Below the pieces are notes generated by a model, which saw only the letters and a list, made by a program, of their open reading frames with translations, ran no database searches and was not told the DNA's origin. Shown here in pieces: positions 35,445 through 46,189 of a DNA stretch of 64,000 bases; position 1 is the first letter of the stretch; the number at the start of each line of letters is the position of its first letter. Made by a program: the position numbers and the translations under genes. Source of the stretch: Cryptomeria japonica (taxonomy: Eukaryota; Streptophyta; Pinopsida; Cupressales; Cupressaceae); the NCBI RefSeq assembly GCF_030272615.1, contig NC_081413.1, positions 182,850,951 to 182,914,950 on the forward strand. The letters are read 5' to 3'.

Positions 35445-37015
35445 AATAGGGATTGTGATATGGTAGCATCTGTGACTGGGAACTACTAGGCTCCCCATGC
35501 TCGAATAATCTGTGCACAATGGGTGTAGGCTGGCCCGTACTAGAAATAGGTCTCTGTATCACCTCATGTTCCCCCTTTTGGGGAATAAGAGGAGGATCCA
35601 GGGCTATGCTATCATCTCCTGAATGGTGGGGAGCGGCATCTAACCCCTCCTCATCATCTCTATCCTCATCTCTATCCTCATCCTCATCCTCATCCTTGTC
35701 CGCATCCTCACCTGCATCCTCATTCTCCTCATCTATATCTGTGTCATCACCCTCCTCCTCCTCGGCACTAGGCTGATCCCCTGTGGGTGGATCAGGATCT
35801 CCTGCCTCCTCATGACCCTCTCCCTCCTCTGACCTAGATCCCTGATTCTCATCTCGGTCTCCATGTCTCCATGGGCCTGGATGGCCTGTCGGGTGATCTG
35901 GTGGAAAGATCGGCCCTGGGTATGATCTCATAAACCATGAGAGATACCTGCGCAGTGCCCCGAGATCTGCAGCATAATCAGTGACCACATCCTAGTCGGA
36001 CCCCTCTATATCTGTGATCTCGATATCATCTATGATAGGTCTCGCTACTGCTCTGGGTCTAGGAAGGACTCGTGAGTGTCGAGTGTAGATGGGCACATCG
36101 GCTGGAACACACTGCTCTAGCCCAAACTGCCTTCGTACTCGGTCAAAGTAGAATGGGACTATGATGTGTGGATATCGCCCTCTCAGTAGGCAGTTCCTAT
36201 GTAAGCATGCTAACTGTCTCTCCATCCCATCCCATCTGTGTATCTACAGATATAGTCTCCACACAGTCACCTCAGCTATCAATCTGTCAAATGTCACTCT
36301 CCAATATAGTAGATCTCCAAATCTCCACTTGCTAGTAAGGGGATAAGCAAATACCCTAGGTCGTTCACTAGCCGCACCCATCAGATAGCCGATAGGCCTG
36401 GTGCATGTAAAGTTCTCAAATATCCACACCTGCAGAAGTGTGCATGTCATCAAGCTGCAACCCTTTCCAAAAAAATACTCCTTGAGGTCGTGATAGAGGT
36501 GTGCAAGCATACTCTGACCCCAGGTGTATACTCTCCTATGTCTCTCCATGGCCCTGATGCACCATGTGAGACCCCCATGCATGTGCGTACCTTGCCCATT
36601 AGGGCAGACAACTAGTGCAATGATGGCTATCATAAGACGTCTCATGAGGGGCACCTCTCCTGTAGGATGTAAGAGCCAGCTGACCATGATACGACCTCTC
36701 GTCTCACTCGACATGACTCTCCCTATGCAATATACCTGCTCCCTCTGATGATCCTCTACTAACTGATCGGTCGCATATGTCACAGTAGCTCCTCTGATCG
36801 GTAGGCGAAGAATGCGGTACACATCCTCAAGTGTCACTGTCATCTCCCCTACTGGAAGCTGGAACGTGCATGTGATAGGATCCCATCGCTCCATGAGTGC
36901 CATCAGCATCGCAGGATGAAATTGAATGGCCAGCATAAGAATCATAGACCATAAACCCACGATCGACAATGTGTCTCTCTGCCTGAGTCAGCCGGGGAAT
37001 CTGATCTCGCAAACT
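35445..37015 (-). pseudogene. Antisense plant mobile domain (PMD) ORF of E3
   Basis: Lying on the - strand between the E3 integrase and 3' LTR, it encodes a protein resembling the plant mobile domain (aminotransferase-like) family that includes Arabidopsis MAIN and MAIL proteins. Diagnostic stretches are IPRLTQAERHIVD, ALMERWDPITCTFQLPVGEM and VTLEDVYRILRLPI (about 37010-36800). A C-terminal acidic Asp/Glu-rich region (about 35760-35640) follows. One frame change near 36955-36970 separates the first motif. In-frame TAG stops at 36244-36246 and 35989-35994 fit CAG. The C-terminus is cut by E4 at 35444. PMD ORFs are known as transposon passengers, and antisense extra ORFs are known in Tat elements. 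Function here is unknown. Confidence 0.8.
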
Positions 37016-38013
37016 GCGAAGAATCTACCCCGCCGTATGCTCTCTCATGTATGGGAGACCCTGCAACACAAAAACATAACTGTAATCAGTACTCAATCAT
37101 CAGAATCATTCATGCAAACTATCGAACATCGTATGCTAACCCTAGTATCTCTCGCCAAGTCCTGATTGGGACCATGGCGCCCTGTCAGGGACCATGGCAC
37201 CCTGTCAGGGACCATGGCGCCCCATAGGGACCATGGCACCCCACAAGGACCATGGCACCCTGTGTGGGGCCCACGATTAGATTCTAGGGCCCGCAAACGA
37301 TCACAGAAAGTCAAATGCAGAAAATCAAAAGTCAACATTCAGTCAACTCACCTCGTCCAGTGGCTCGTCATCGATCATGGCCTGTCGCAGGATCTCAATC
37401 CTCGTGGGATGCTCCGGTCATCGTGAAGGCATGATGATGGCTATGTGGGCTCCGCTGCAATAGACAATATTCAGAAATCAACAAAGTGACAAATGCAAAT
37501 GTCACTTTCAAGGTATATACTTTCATTCCTTTACATTTACTTTCAAAACCCTAATTTTCCTCTATCACTCATTTCATCATAACTTGAGTTTGGGAGATGC
37601 GATTTTCGAGCCGTTTGTTGCATAGGAATCATATTTTCATTCCCCTACTCTCAGGATGTTCCAAAAAGTTCTCTGATGAAGCCTTTTTTAGTGAACATCC
37701 CTCATCAATACTCTCTTACACAATTTGTCGTAAGTAAACATGCTACCCTGTTTCACCTCCCTAATAAGCAAGTCGAAATAGGGGGGGCATATAGCTACTC
37801 ACAAATTTCATCACTTTCCTTAGTAAGCATTAGGTGATTTTGTGATCTAACGTGTGTTTTGTAGGGTGCAGTTCCTAACTATGTACTGCAGATACCGCTG
37901 GGGGATTCGTTCAACAACTTATGGATATATCCTTTTTCAAATGATGTTTACTTTCTGTACTTTAGCTTGCATATGCACGTAGTACTCATATGACCGCTAA
38001 AGTGGGGGCTAAA
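37016..38013 (+). other. E3 3' noncoding tail with polypurine tract
   Basis: No ORF is recognised beyond the antisense PMD start. It holds the 20-bp tandem repeat at 37169-37267. It ends in CGCTAAAGTGGGGGCTAAA (37995-38013), the polypurine tract directly before the 3' LTR. The same 19 bases precede the E7 LTR. Confidence 0.8.
37169..37267. repeat. Five tandem about 20-bp units with GGGACCATGGCRCCC core
   Basis: Units start at about 37169, 37189, 37209, 37228 and 37248. The core alternates GGCGCC and GGCACC. The core is the same as in the LTR hairpin modules. Confidence 0.9.
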
Positions 38014-39671
38014 TGTAGCGTCGTAAATTGTACGCACTTGCTAAGGCAATACAATTTCACACCTAGTTTAGCACCCACCTTGGCACGGTTTGCATTTTGC
38101 ATTACATTTCCCCTTTAGCACTTAATTAATCAAATTAATTAGGTCTATGGTCCTATTTCATCATCCATCACATCATAAAGTCAGGCCCTTTCGTTAAAGT
38201 GTGCCCCTTTTCATGTTATTCCTCCAATACATCATCTAATCAAAAACCCTAATTAAGTCCTATTTTGAACTTGGGGGCTTGATTTCGGGGGTCAAAACAT
38301 CTTGAAATCACCTGTAACTTCGGGATTCTCTCTAAAATCATCATATCTGACGGCCCTGAAAATTTGGTGAAAAGTTGTTGGGACCATGGCGCCCGGAGTG
38401 CACACGGTCCCAGACATTTTTCCCAAAATTTTAGGAGCACGATCCAATCATAAAATAAAGCTTAACCCCAAGAAATTGGTGGGAGATTCAATCTCTAGGT
38501 TAGCCAAAAGTTGGAATTAAGACCTAGGGTTTCATACATAAGAGCTCTCTTTCTTCATTTGAAGGGATCCAAATTTGGTTTTGAGGAACCTCATATGTAG
38601 TGAAAGACTAGATCTTTGAAGACTTCAACAACATTCAACATCCCTCTATCAAGCATTTATCAATTTCATTCATCCATTTAGGGCTTGGAAGACATTGAAG
38701 AACAATAGGAGATTACCGACTGAAGATTGGCTTGTACCCCTCCCTTGGGGGTTGGGTATGATTTCATGTTGTTTTCATGTCTTTGCATAAGCTTCAATAT
38801 ATCATTTATTCATGCTTTAGATCACTTTGCATCTTGATTTAGAGCATTTACATTATCATTTACAAGCAATTAGGGTTTACTTTCTAGGTTGCTCTAGTTT
38901 GCTTGCTTGCATTTTAGATCTTGCACACACACAAGGTCTACACACACATTACTTTACAGTACAACTTGGCTATTCGTGGAGGTGGAAATCACTGAAGCGG
39001 GGGTTTGACTAAGGCAAAACCCTATATAGCTTCCCAAACACCTTTTTCAGATACAAGTACAGGTTTCGGGACTCGGACGACGCCGCAGGTTGCAGATCCG
39101 GGAAAAGCAGGTCGAGACAACACCCCGCACCAAATTGCAGAGCAAAATACCAGGACAGGGGCGTGGGGCACCCTGGTCCTACCAGGATAGGGGTGCTGGG
39201 TGCCTTGGTCCCTGGGACAAAGGCGCTGGGCACCCTAGTCCTCCTGACAGACAGCATTCCAGACAGTTTTCCAGAGTGCAAAACAGCAGTTTCAGGTGCA
39301 GTTCCGAGACAGAATTAGGACAGTGGCGCCCGCGCCCCCGTCCCAAACATTTTTAGTCAAATTTTGACTCTGAGTATGCATCTGCATTCTTGTTTTATCC
39401 TTGTGCTTACAGCTTTCCATTGTTTAAGTTCAATTCTGCAATCTTGTTGTTAGCTCATACTTGCATTTTAGGGTTAGGAATTGAACTTGCATAATCTTAC
39501 CTTTCAATTACAACAAAGGAATAGAAATCCTAATAGGTAGCCTATGGCTCTCTCTTTCACAAAAAGAAGTAGCCAATTGTGTGATACCTCTAGTCTCTTT
39601 CGTATTCTATAATGTGTGTCAAAAGGTAGGATTCGGGCATGATAACTTAGTCTCGCTTTTTCCCCCACACA
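38014..39671 (+). repeat. 3' LTR of E3 (1658 bp)
   Basis: It runs from TGTAGCGTCG after the polypurine tract to CCCACACA before ATATC. It contains the hairpin module in better preserved form (38359-38435) and the GC-rich palindromic cluster (about 39150-39245). Confidence 0.95.
38359..38435 (+). repeat. GGCGCC-loop hairpin module in E3 3' LTR
   Basis: Outer arms AAATTTGGTGAAAA and TTTTTCCCAAAATTT flank inner arms GGGACCATG and CACGGTCCC (one mismatch), with loop GCGCCCGGAGTGCA. Confidence 0.75.
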
Positions 39672-39676
39672 ATATC
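39672..39676. repeat. Target-site duplication ATATC, right of E3
   Basis: Identical to 9689-9693; see there. Confidence 0.95.
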
Positions 39677-40317
39677 ACCTTCAAGCAACACATACCTAGA
39701 TGCTTGAAGCTTAAGTGTTCTTTTCTGACTATCATTTAAATCCTCTGGATACTTCATGTGTTTCAAATAACTGACAATATTCTTGTAACAACAACACATC
39801 TCCATGCTTATTTGAGCCTACTCTAGTTCTACTTGATTTATCTATGTTGCTTAAAAATTTGATTCTATCATTAGTTTAGCCAATGCTTGACCTCTTACCG
39901 ACTTAGTAATTTGGATGTCAATGTTGAACTCTTGGATTTGATTTATCCATCTGCATCTTCTCCCAGTAGTTTCAGTTTGCTTGAAAATATCCTTGACTGT
40001 TGCATTAGGCACATAGGCAATGACATTAGCTCCCACTAAATATGGTCTAAAATATTTTACAATTTTTACTAAGGCATATGCTTGTTTCTCATTTATATCA
40101 TAATTTAACTCAAAAGCCTATAGTGTTTTGCTTAAAAATGCCACTGGTTGTTCATGACCTTCATCATTCTTTTGTAACATAACTGCAGCAATAGTATGAA
40201 ATAAAGCAAAAGAAAATACTTGAAAATGTTTACAGAAATGAGGAGACTTAAGTACAGATGCTTCCTTAATGGCCCTTTTAATGTTTACAAAAGACTCACT
40301 TGCTTCATTAGTCATTT
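39677..40317 (-). pseudogene. E2A RNase H (gypsy type)
   Basis: It shows SFVNIKRAIKEASVL, the DE-like core weakened to FALFHTIAAVMLQ, EQPVAFLSKTL and a tail with RRCRWINQIQEFNIDI. The typical first Asp (x-x-D-A-S) is not evident. It ends at the E3 insertion. Confidence 0.75.
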
Positions 40318-41200
40318 TATCTCTGCACCCTTTTTCAACATGTTTGCAATAGGTCTTACAATTTCAAAAAAATTTGATACAAATCTTGTAACAAAATTAA
40401 TTTTTCCAAAGAATGATTGAATAGCTTTGACTGTTTTAGGAATCTCAATTTTATCAATGGCTGCAATTCTCTTAGGGTCAATCCTTATTCCATCTTTAGA
40501 TACAATATGACCGAACAATTTACCTTCAGTGACTACGAAGTGAAATGTTTTTGGATTTAGATAAATACCATATTCTAGTGCTTTGATGAAAATCTTCCCT
40601 AGGTCATTGCAGTGGTTCTCTGCTTTCTTGGAGTATGTTGTCAAATCATCCTGGTATACAACTAAAATGTAATCAATAGGGCCTTAAAAGGCTACATCCA
40701 TGGACCTTTGAAAAGTATCTCCAGCATTGGTAAGTCCAAATGGCATCTTGGCATACACATATGTGCCCCAAGGTGTAGCGAAAGTTGTTTTGTATTTTTC
40801 TGATTCCTTAACTTTCACTCCCTTTTACCTTTTGCAAAAAAGCTTCCATGTTAGAAAGAGCATAATTATCCTTTAAAATGATATATTTAAATTCCTAATG
40901 TCCACCAATAATCTGATATGACCATTTTTCTTTCTAACAGACACCAAGTTTGAAACCCATGTAGAATGCCTTATAGGCTCTATAATCCTTGCATTCCTCA
41001 TCTTCATCATCTCTTCCTTCATTTTGGGAGCCAATGTGGGATTTATAGGCCTTTGATTTTGCCTAAATGGGTTTCAATCTGATTTTAGTGGGATTTCATG
41101 TTGGAACAAATCCTCTCTGTGTGCCTTGAGGTCATCATATGACCAAGTGAAAACATGTTTGTATTTTCTTAAGAGATTGACCAATGCACTCCTAATTTTT
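40312..41200 (-). pseudogene. E2A reverse transcriptase, catalytic block deleted
   Basis: The N-terminal part reads PINPTLAPKMKEEMMKM, IRLLVDIRNLN. After the segment around 40850 the sequence jumps to TTFATPWGTYVYAKMPFG, so the block with the first catalytic Asp (DGFSGYNQ in relatives) is missing near 40815-40826. The second motif is present as VYQDDLTTYSK (near 40650), then GHIVSKDGIRIDP. Stops and frame changes are present. It cannot encode an active RT as read. Confidence 0.8.
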
Positions 41201-41690
41201 GGTGTAAGCTTCTTGCCAATGTAAACCTCTCTAGGATTTTTTTCAATTCCCAAGTTTATTTTCTCCACTTCCTCACAACTTCCAGTGTTGGGCTTGAAAT
41301 TTGTCACATCCTTATTGTCAAACATCCTCTCTAATTCCACCAACCCTTTTGGAATCTTGTTTGTTTTAAGTTGTAAGATATTTTTTCCAAATAGAGACTC
41401 CTTGCCACTCTCCTCTTCCACATATGCATTCCAATCCATATGTTGGCCTTCATACCAATCTTTACAAAATAAGAACTTCAAAAGATCCCTGTCATCATCA
41501 AATATCTGCCAATTTTTTATGTTATCTGGTAATGCATGTCTAGTTTTTATTTCAGCTTGGGTGATGTCATAAAAAAGAATATCATTATGTTTAATTACTA
41601 GGTTAGCCATAAAATAATCCAAAATATTGTTAGACCTTTCAATCTATGTTGTAGAAAATGCATCAAAAAATTCAATTGAATCCCACATCT
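41201..41690 (-). pseudogene. E2A linker between aRH and RT
   Basis: An open stretch (41622-41074) starts MDYFMANLVIKHNDILFYD. It has an acidic middle and runs into the RT N-terminus (SALVNLLRKYKHVFTWSYD). I recognise no separate domain in it. Linkers of this kind precede the RT in related plant gypsy elements. Confidence 0.6.
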
Positions 41691-42010
41691 CATTTCTGTA
41701 ATTTTGAAGCATTGCATTTTTAGAGGCAAACCTTTCCCTTACTTGAGATACGACTAACTCTAAATCACCATAAATTGTTAGAATTTAATGCCATATTTAC
41801 TTGCCAAATTCTAAGGCCTAACAAGAGTACTACATATTCAACAAAATTGTTTGTACATTCAAAGGCTAACAAGAATGAATATTTGAATGATTTCCCATTA
41901 GGAGAAATAAAAACCACACTAGCTCCATTTCTTTCCTTACTGCAAGCACCATCAAAGTACATTTTCCAAATCTTATCGTCATGTGATTCAATAGTATTTT
42001 CAAGCTTATT
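41691..42010 (-). pseudogene. E2A archaeal-type RNase H placed between protease and RT
   Basis: Motifs are WKMYFDGACSKERNGASVV (Asp), ECTNNFVEYVVLLLGLRI (Glu) and, after a one-base frame change near 41765-41775, GDLELVVSQVR (Asp). These align with the E3 archaeal-type RNase H (YFDGS, NIAEYEAL, GDSQLIIRQV). In Tat elements this domain normally follows the gypsy RNase H. Here it precedes the RT. Confidence 0.75.
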
Positions 42011-42064
42011 AGTTTTGCATTGAAAGGGTTTAGAAATACTTACCTGAAAGTTATCTATATCTAT

Positions 42065-42520
42065 TCATAGAAAACATGTTGTCTCATTTCGATCAACTTC
42101 CTCTATTAGGTAGAATGATCTCAGCTCTCTATCAATCCTTACATTCATGCCTTTTATTGGGATGGTCGCATATGAAAGATCTAGTTTGACATGTCCCCCC
42201 ACCAAATTTGACCATTGCCTTGATAGTAACATCCTATAATTTGATGAAACTTGCACAATGGTGATGTCTGCTTTATATGACATATCTGAGCATGGCAGAA
42301 ATCGAAACTCCACATCCTTCATGATTCCAACAACTAGGATTGATCTGTTATCCATAGCATAGCATTTCCCATAGGAAGTGTCTACATGCATCCCAAGTTC
42401 TTTCATGACATCTCCTGTCATTATGTTCATGGCTGCACCTGAATCTATCATACAATTCTTAACCATTTTATTGTTAATAATCAAACTCAGATAAAAAGTA
42501 TCAATCTAGGTAAGATTCTT
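42065..42520 (-). pseudogene. E2A aspartic protease
   Basis: The active-site motif CMIDSGAAMNIM (canonical D-S-G) lies near 42455-42420. It continues with KELGMHVDTSYGK and a partner motif YRMLLSRQW, where the usual G of LLGR is S. The frame is open for 140 codons to the stop at 42065 and is continuous upstream to about 42697 except for one stop. Confidence 0.85.
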
Positions 42521-42699
42521 AGTGATAGAAGTTCCCAAATAGACAATAGGTGGATCTTCAGCTTTTGGCTTATGATCCTCTTTATTAGCTTCACCAATGT
42601 TAGACAAAATCTTGGTTGTTTCATGTTTGTAATCATGAAATTTAATTACTTTAAGAAAGAAAACAAATATTTTCACCTGTGATAAAGCTTGAGACATAA

Positions 42700-44925
42700 A
42701 TGATCCACAATTTTAGAGTGGCTTACTAATCTGTTTCTTTTCGATTGGCTTTGTTAATTTAAGAGGTTCTGTTTGTTTGACCTTTTCTACTGCACCTTCC
42801 TTTTCTTTGTTAGCAATGGGGTCTTCATTTCCCCTAGCTTTAGGAACCTTTGCAAATATCCCGGATGGCCTACCTTGCTCTAGATTCACTATTCTATTCC
42901 TTACCTGATAATTGATTTTTGCCTAAGCTCCCGCTGCCATAGTATAGGCTTTCTTTTCTTCATTTGTTAAGTTTCTCAAGGAATGCATTGGCTCTCCATT
43001 ATGGAACAATCTCCTCAGGGATGGGATGTTTGCATCATCATTAGTGAAAAAATTGTTGTACACTGTGTTGCTGGCTATCTCTTCTCCATTGGACATCTGA
43101 TGATTTCTCATCCTCAGATGAATCCTCATCCCTACCCCAAAATGGATTTGATGAAAGTACATTCACTATGGGCTCATATTCATTCTCATGGTCCTTCTCT
43201 TCTGCAAAACCCTGAGCAATCATACATTGTTCTGCAACATGGGGTAAATTGCAGACTTCACACCATGGATATTCTTCCACAAAATTGTTTACCTTCTTCA
43301 ATGGATTAGTACTTTCTTTTCTTAGATTTTCATTCATTGGTTTACCATCTTTACAGTTTGTATTATATGGCATGTCATGAAATCTTAGTCTATTGTAATT
43401 CATTGGCTTACCTCCTCTATATGGGGATGGCTTCTCATTGGGATTTTGCTCACCCTTCATATCTTTCAGCATGTCCATGATTTGGCCAAACTCATCCTTT
43501 TTTGTTTCTCTAGGATTATATAGTTTTGGATCATCTCTCTTGCAAATTCTCCTAGCAACTTTTCTATTATTTTCAATGGTAGTGGTTGTCTTAAATGCTT
43601 GCTGCAAGGTGGTAGGTTTGTGAGATAGAATCTCATAGTGAGTCTTGTTGTCAAAAGCACTCAAATAAAATTCAATCAAAAATGAATCAATAGGTCTAAT
43701 ATCTCTTGGTATTCTATTAAGTACTTTATTAAACCTCTTATTAAATTCAGAGACTAATTCATTCTTAATCTTTTTTATACTAGTCAACTCATGAGATGCA
43801 ATTGAAGTATCATTATGTTCTTCGAATTCTTCCAAGAATATTGTCACAAACTCCTGCCAACTACCAATGCATCTGTCAGGAAGATTCCTATACCATTCTC
43901 CTGCATCCTCTATTAGAGATTGAACAAACAGTTTCATAAAAACATCTTCATAAGGGACTTCAAACTCTTCAATGGTATTTTTTACATTTATTACATGTTG
44001 TTCTACAGAATCAGTTCCATTTCCTATGAATTTAGGGATAGCTGACCTTAAATCATTTGAAATATGATTAGGTTATCCAACTATCCCACTGAAATCCAAA
44101 TTTTTATACCTTTCAATGGTCATAGGTGGTCTGCAACCATAGTTGTTAGTTTGATAGTTTCCATTTCCTCCATTATTACCATTGTTTCCATTATTACCTC
44201 CACCATTATTGTTATTTCCATTTCCATTGTTCCCATTACCATTGTTTCCATAGTTTCCACTATTACCTTAATTACCTCTATTATTGCTTACATTATTGGT
44301 CCTATCTCTACTATTCCAGTTACCAGTAATTTCCCCACTATTAGTTTTTCTCTCATCATTATGATTATTGCATTGTCTAGAATTATACAACTTTCTATTT
44401 TCATTGTAGGGTATATTTTTCCATTTATCCCTTTTTTTCATAATTATTATCCACAACATCAGACAATGGATTATTATAGACCCTAAATGATTGTTCCAAG
44501 TTTCTCATGTGAGGGGGACTATACCTAGGGGTTGTTAGTCTACTTGCTTCACCTCTTCCCTTCTCTTCTTCAACCCTGTTTGACTTAGGTCTTTGAATGG
44601 TATCTCTTTCTAATCTAATTTTTTGCAATATCCAATCTGGTTGTCTCTTAAGAGCCTTTTCCATTTTAGATTCATATCCATTTAAGTTAGCCATTCTAAG
44701 AATAATTGCATCCAACTATCTGTCCTCATGATCCTCAGCAGTCAGGGTTTCATCATGGCCATCTTTATTGTCTTTTGTATTTAAATTATAAAAAGGATTT
44801 TCCTCCATATTTTCAAATCTATCACTAGATGAAGAACCGTCCTCTCTATGAGGAAACATATTATAACCCCCACATGCCATATTTGCTAGTGATTTATTTT
44901 CTTTGTTTCTTCTCTTTGGACTCAA
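42700..44925 (-). pseudogene. E2A gag
   Basis: The start region (MSPKRRNKENKSLANMACGG) is at 44925. TAG at 44716-44718 and a frame change in an A-run near 44435 break the N-terminal part. A 40-residue Asn/Gly-rich stretch lies at about 44290-44155. The capsid (43990-43600) has LIEDAGEWYRNLP, SWQEFVTIFLEEF and ELVSEFNKRFNKVL. A variant zinc knuckle CEVCNLPHVAEQC (C-x2-C-x3-H-x4-C, one residue short) is near 43260. A frame change near 43100 precedes the link to the protease. Gag forms the particle and binds the RNA. Confidence 0.85.
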
Positions 44926-45157
44926 CTAAACAAGATTATCTTGTCCCTTGTGCAAAAACCTTCTCCCCTCCATAAATCTTATTGGCAAATTCCAGGGGGT
45001 TTATCTTACTTTCTCAAACTTCCAATCATTACTCATATATTAAATGTAGAGTCACCACCTCCTAAGAGGCATAATACTTTTATTGATCTTCTGGTCTCCT
45101 TCCTCCAGCAGAGTTTGAAACAAAACCACCAGAAATTCTAAACACTTCCTATGATAA
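44926..45157 (-). other. E2A leader between PBS and gag
   Basis: Noncoding 5' leader; I see nothing further in it. Confidence 0.6.
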
Positions 45158-45176
45158 CTCCCCAGTAGAGTCACCA
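45158..45176 (-). other. E2A primer-binding site
   Basis: On the - strand this reads TGGTGACTCTACTGGGGAG. It resembles the TGGCGACTCTGCTGGGGA-type PBS that I recall from plant gypsy elements. The tRNA is not assigned. Confidence 0.65.
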
Positions 45177-45182
45177 ATCTTT

Positions 45183-46153
45183 TGGTTCCCAAAACCACAG
45201 ATTGGAAATCCTAGAGCTTTTCCAACTCTCTTACTTATTTCTCAATCAGTCTTGGCCAACAAACAAGAATGGTCAAAGACCAAATTCCTCTACACTTTAG
45301 GCTCCACTAGACCTAGGTGGGTATACCTCAATCTCCAAAGCACAAAGAGATTTCTTTATAGTGAATTTAAACTTAACAGATTAGTTGTTTGCAAGAATGG
45401 GAAATTGTTTCCTCCAACTGTGCTTTATTATGTGCTTTTAACTTTACTCTAATTTGAAAACTTGAATGTAATTGATAATGAATAAAACCTTATAAAAGAA
45501 TGTGTTTGGAACCTTGAGTGATTATGAAAAAACAATGCTAGTAGAAACTAGTAATATGTTTCTCTGGTGAGGACTTTCTGCATACCAAATTTACTCATAG
45601 AAAACTAATAACAGACCAGTGCCTTATCTGACAATTTACATGTTACTTAATGGACAAATATTTGTTGTCCTTGGAGATAGTTTCAGAAAACTCACAAGTA
45701 CGCAAGACTATCATTGCAATGAATTCAATGTATGTTATAAGAACAACAAAAACAATTTTGCTATCTATATAAAAACAAGTGATAAAACACTGCAACAAAC
45801 CTTATTCAGATTTATCCAAAGTATTTTAATTCATCAACATCATATAACATGAAATGAACTAAAGATAAAGGCAACAAATCTTGTATATTAATTTTTGGAA
45901 TAATGGGCATACAAAAACTACAGACTCACATGTACTTCATGATACACTTGCTTCCACCAAATGAATTTTAATTTCTATAGACCTGTTTTACATAGCACTG
46001 CTAGTCCCAATAGACAATCTGAAAGATAGCAGTCCTTTTATTTCTTTTATCTTATCCCCTCTTAGAATACAAAATGATTCCCTATATATATGTGACTCAA
46101 AAGACACAAATGAAAGGACACACCCTTTCATTTGTAAAAAATAAAACTTAACA
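45183..46153 (-). repeat. LTR shared by E2A (5') and E2B (3')
   Basis: It is the only LTR between the two E2 bodies. The - strand end, GGGAACCA, precedes the PBS by six bases. The - strand start is set at TGTTAAG (46153), but could lie up to about 30 bases further right, next to the G7 tract at 46168-46174. No second copy is present in the window to fix the borders. Confidence 0.6.
46081..46095 (-). promoter_or_regulatory. TATA-box candidate in the E2 LTR
   Basis: On the - strand CACATATATATAGGG lies in the first 75 bases of the LTR, a plausible core promoter. No other support. Confidence 0.35.
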
Positions 46154-46189
46154 AAAACCTAACTAACCCCCCCTAACTATTGTAACACC

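Larger units (their letters stand above)
9694..39671 (+). mobile_element. E3: Tat-like Ty3/gypsy element without Gag, carrying nested E4
   Basis: It is bounded by two LTRs (9694-11329, 38014-39671) and the ATATC target duplication. Internal order on + is a Gag-less N-terminal ORF, protease, G-patch-like segment, RT, RNase H, archaeal-type RNase H, integrase, then an antisense plant-mobile-domain ORF and a 3' tail. Without E4 it would be about 12.4 kb. The dual RNase H and the downstream antisense ORF are features known for the plant Tat lineage. LTRs differ by roughly 3% by eye, more than the E4 LTRs, in agreement with the nesting order. Confidence 0.9.
39672..46153 (-). mobile_element. E2A, upstream half: LTR, gag, protease, aRH, RT, RNase H
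   Basis: On the - strand the order is LTR (46153-45183), PBS, leader, gag (44925-42700), protease, archaeal-type RNase H, RT, RNase H. It then breaks at the E3 insertion and continues at 9693. The RNase H domain lies upstream of the RT, which is unusual. E2B's 3' end abuts the same LTR. Confidence 0.85.

Noticed and set aside
37169-37267. The 20-bp tandem array as a CRISPR
   Set aside because: Units are directly contiguous with no spacers and the context is a plant retrotransposon.
44064-44486. + strand ORF rich in Ile, Ser and Thr
   Set aside because: It is the opposite strand of the Asn/Gly-rich part of E2A gag.
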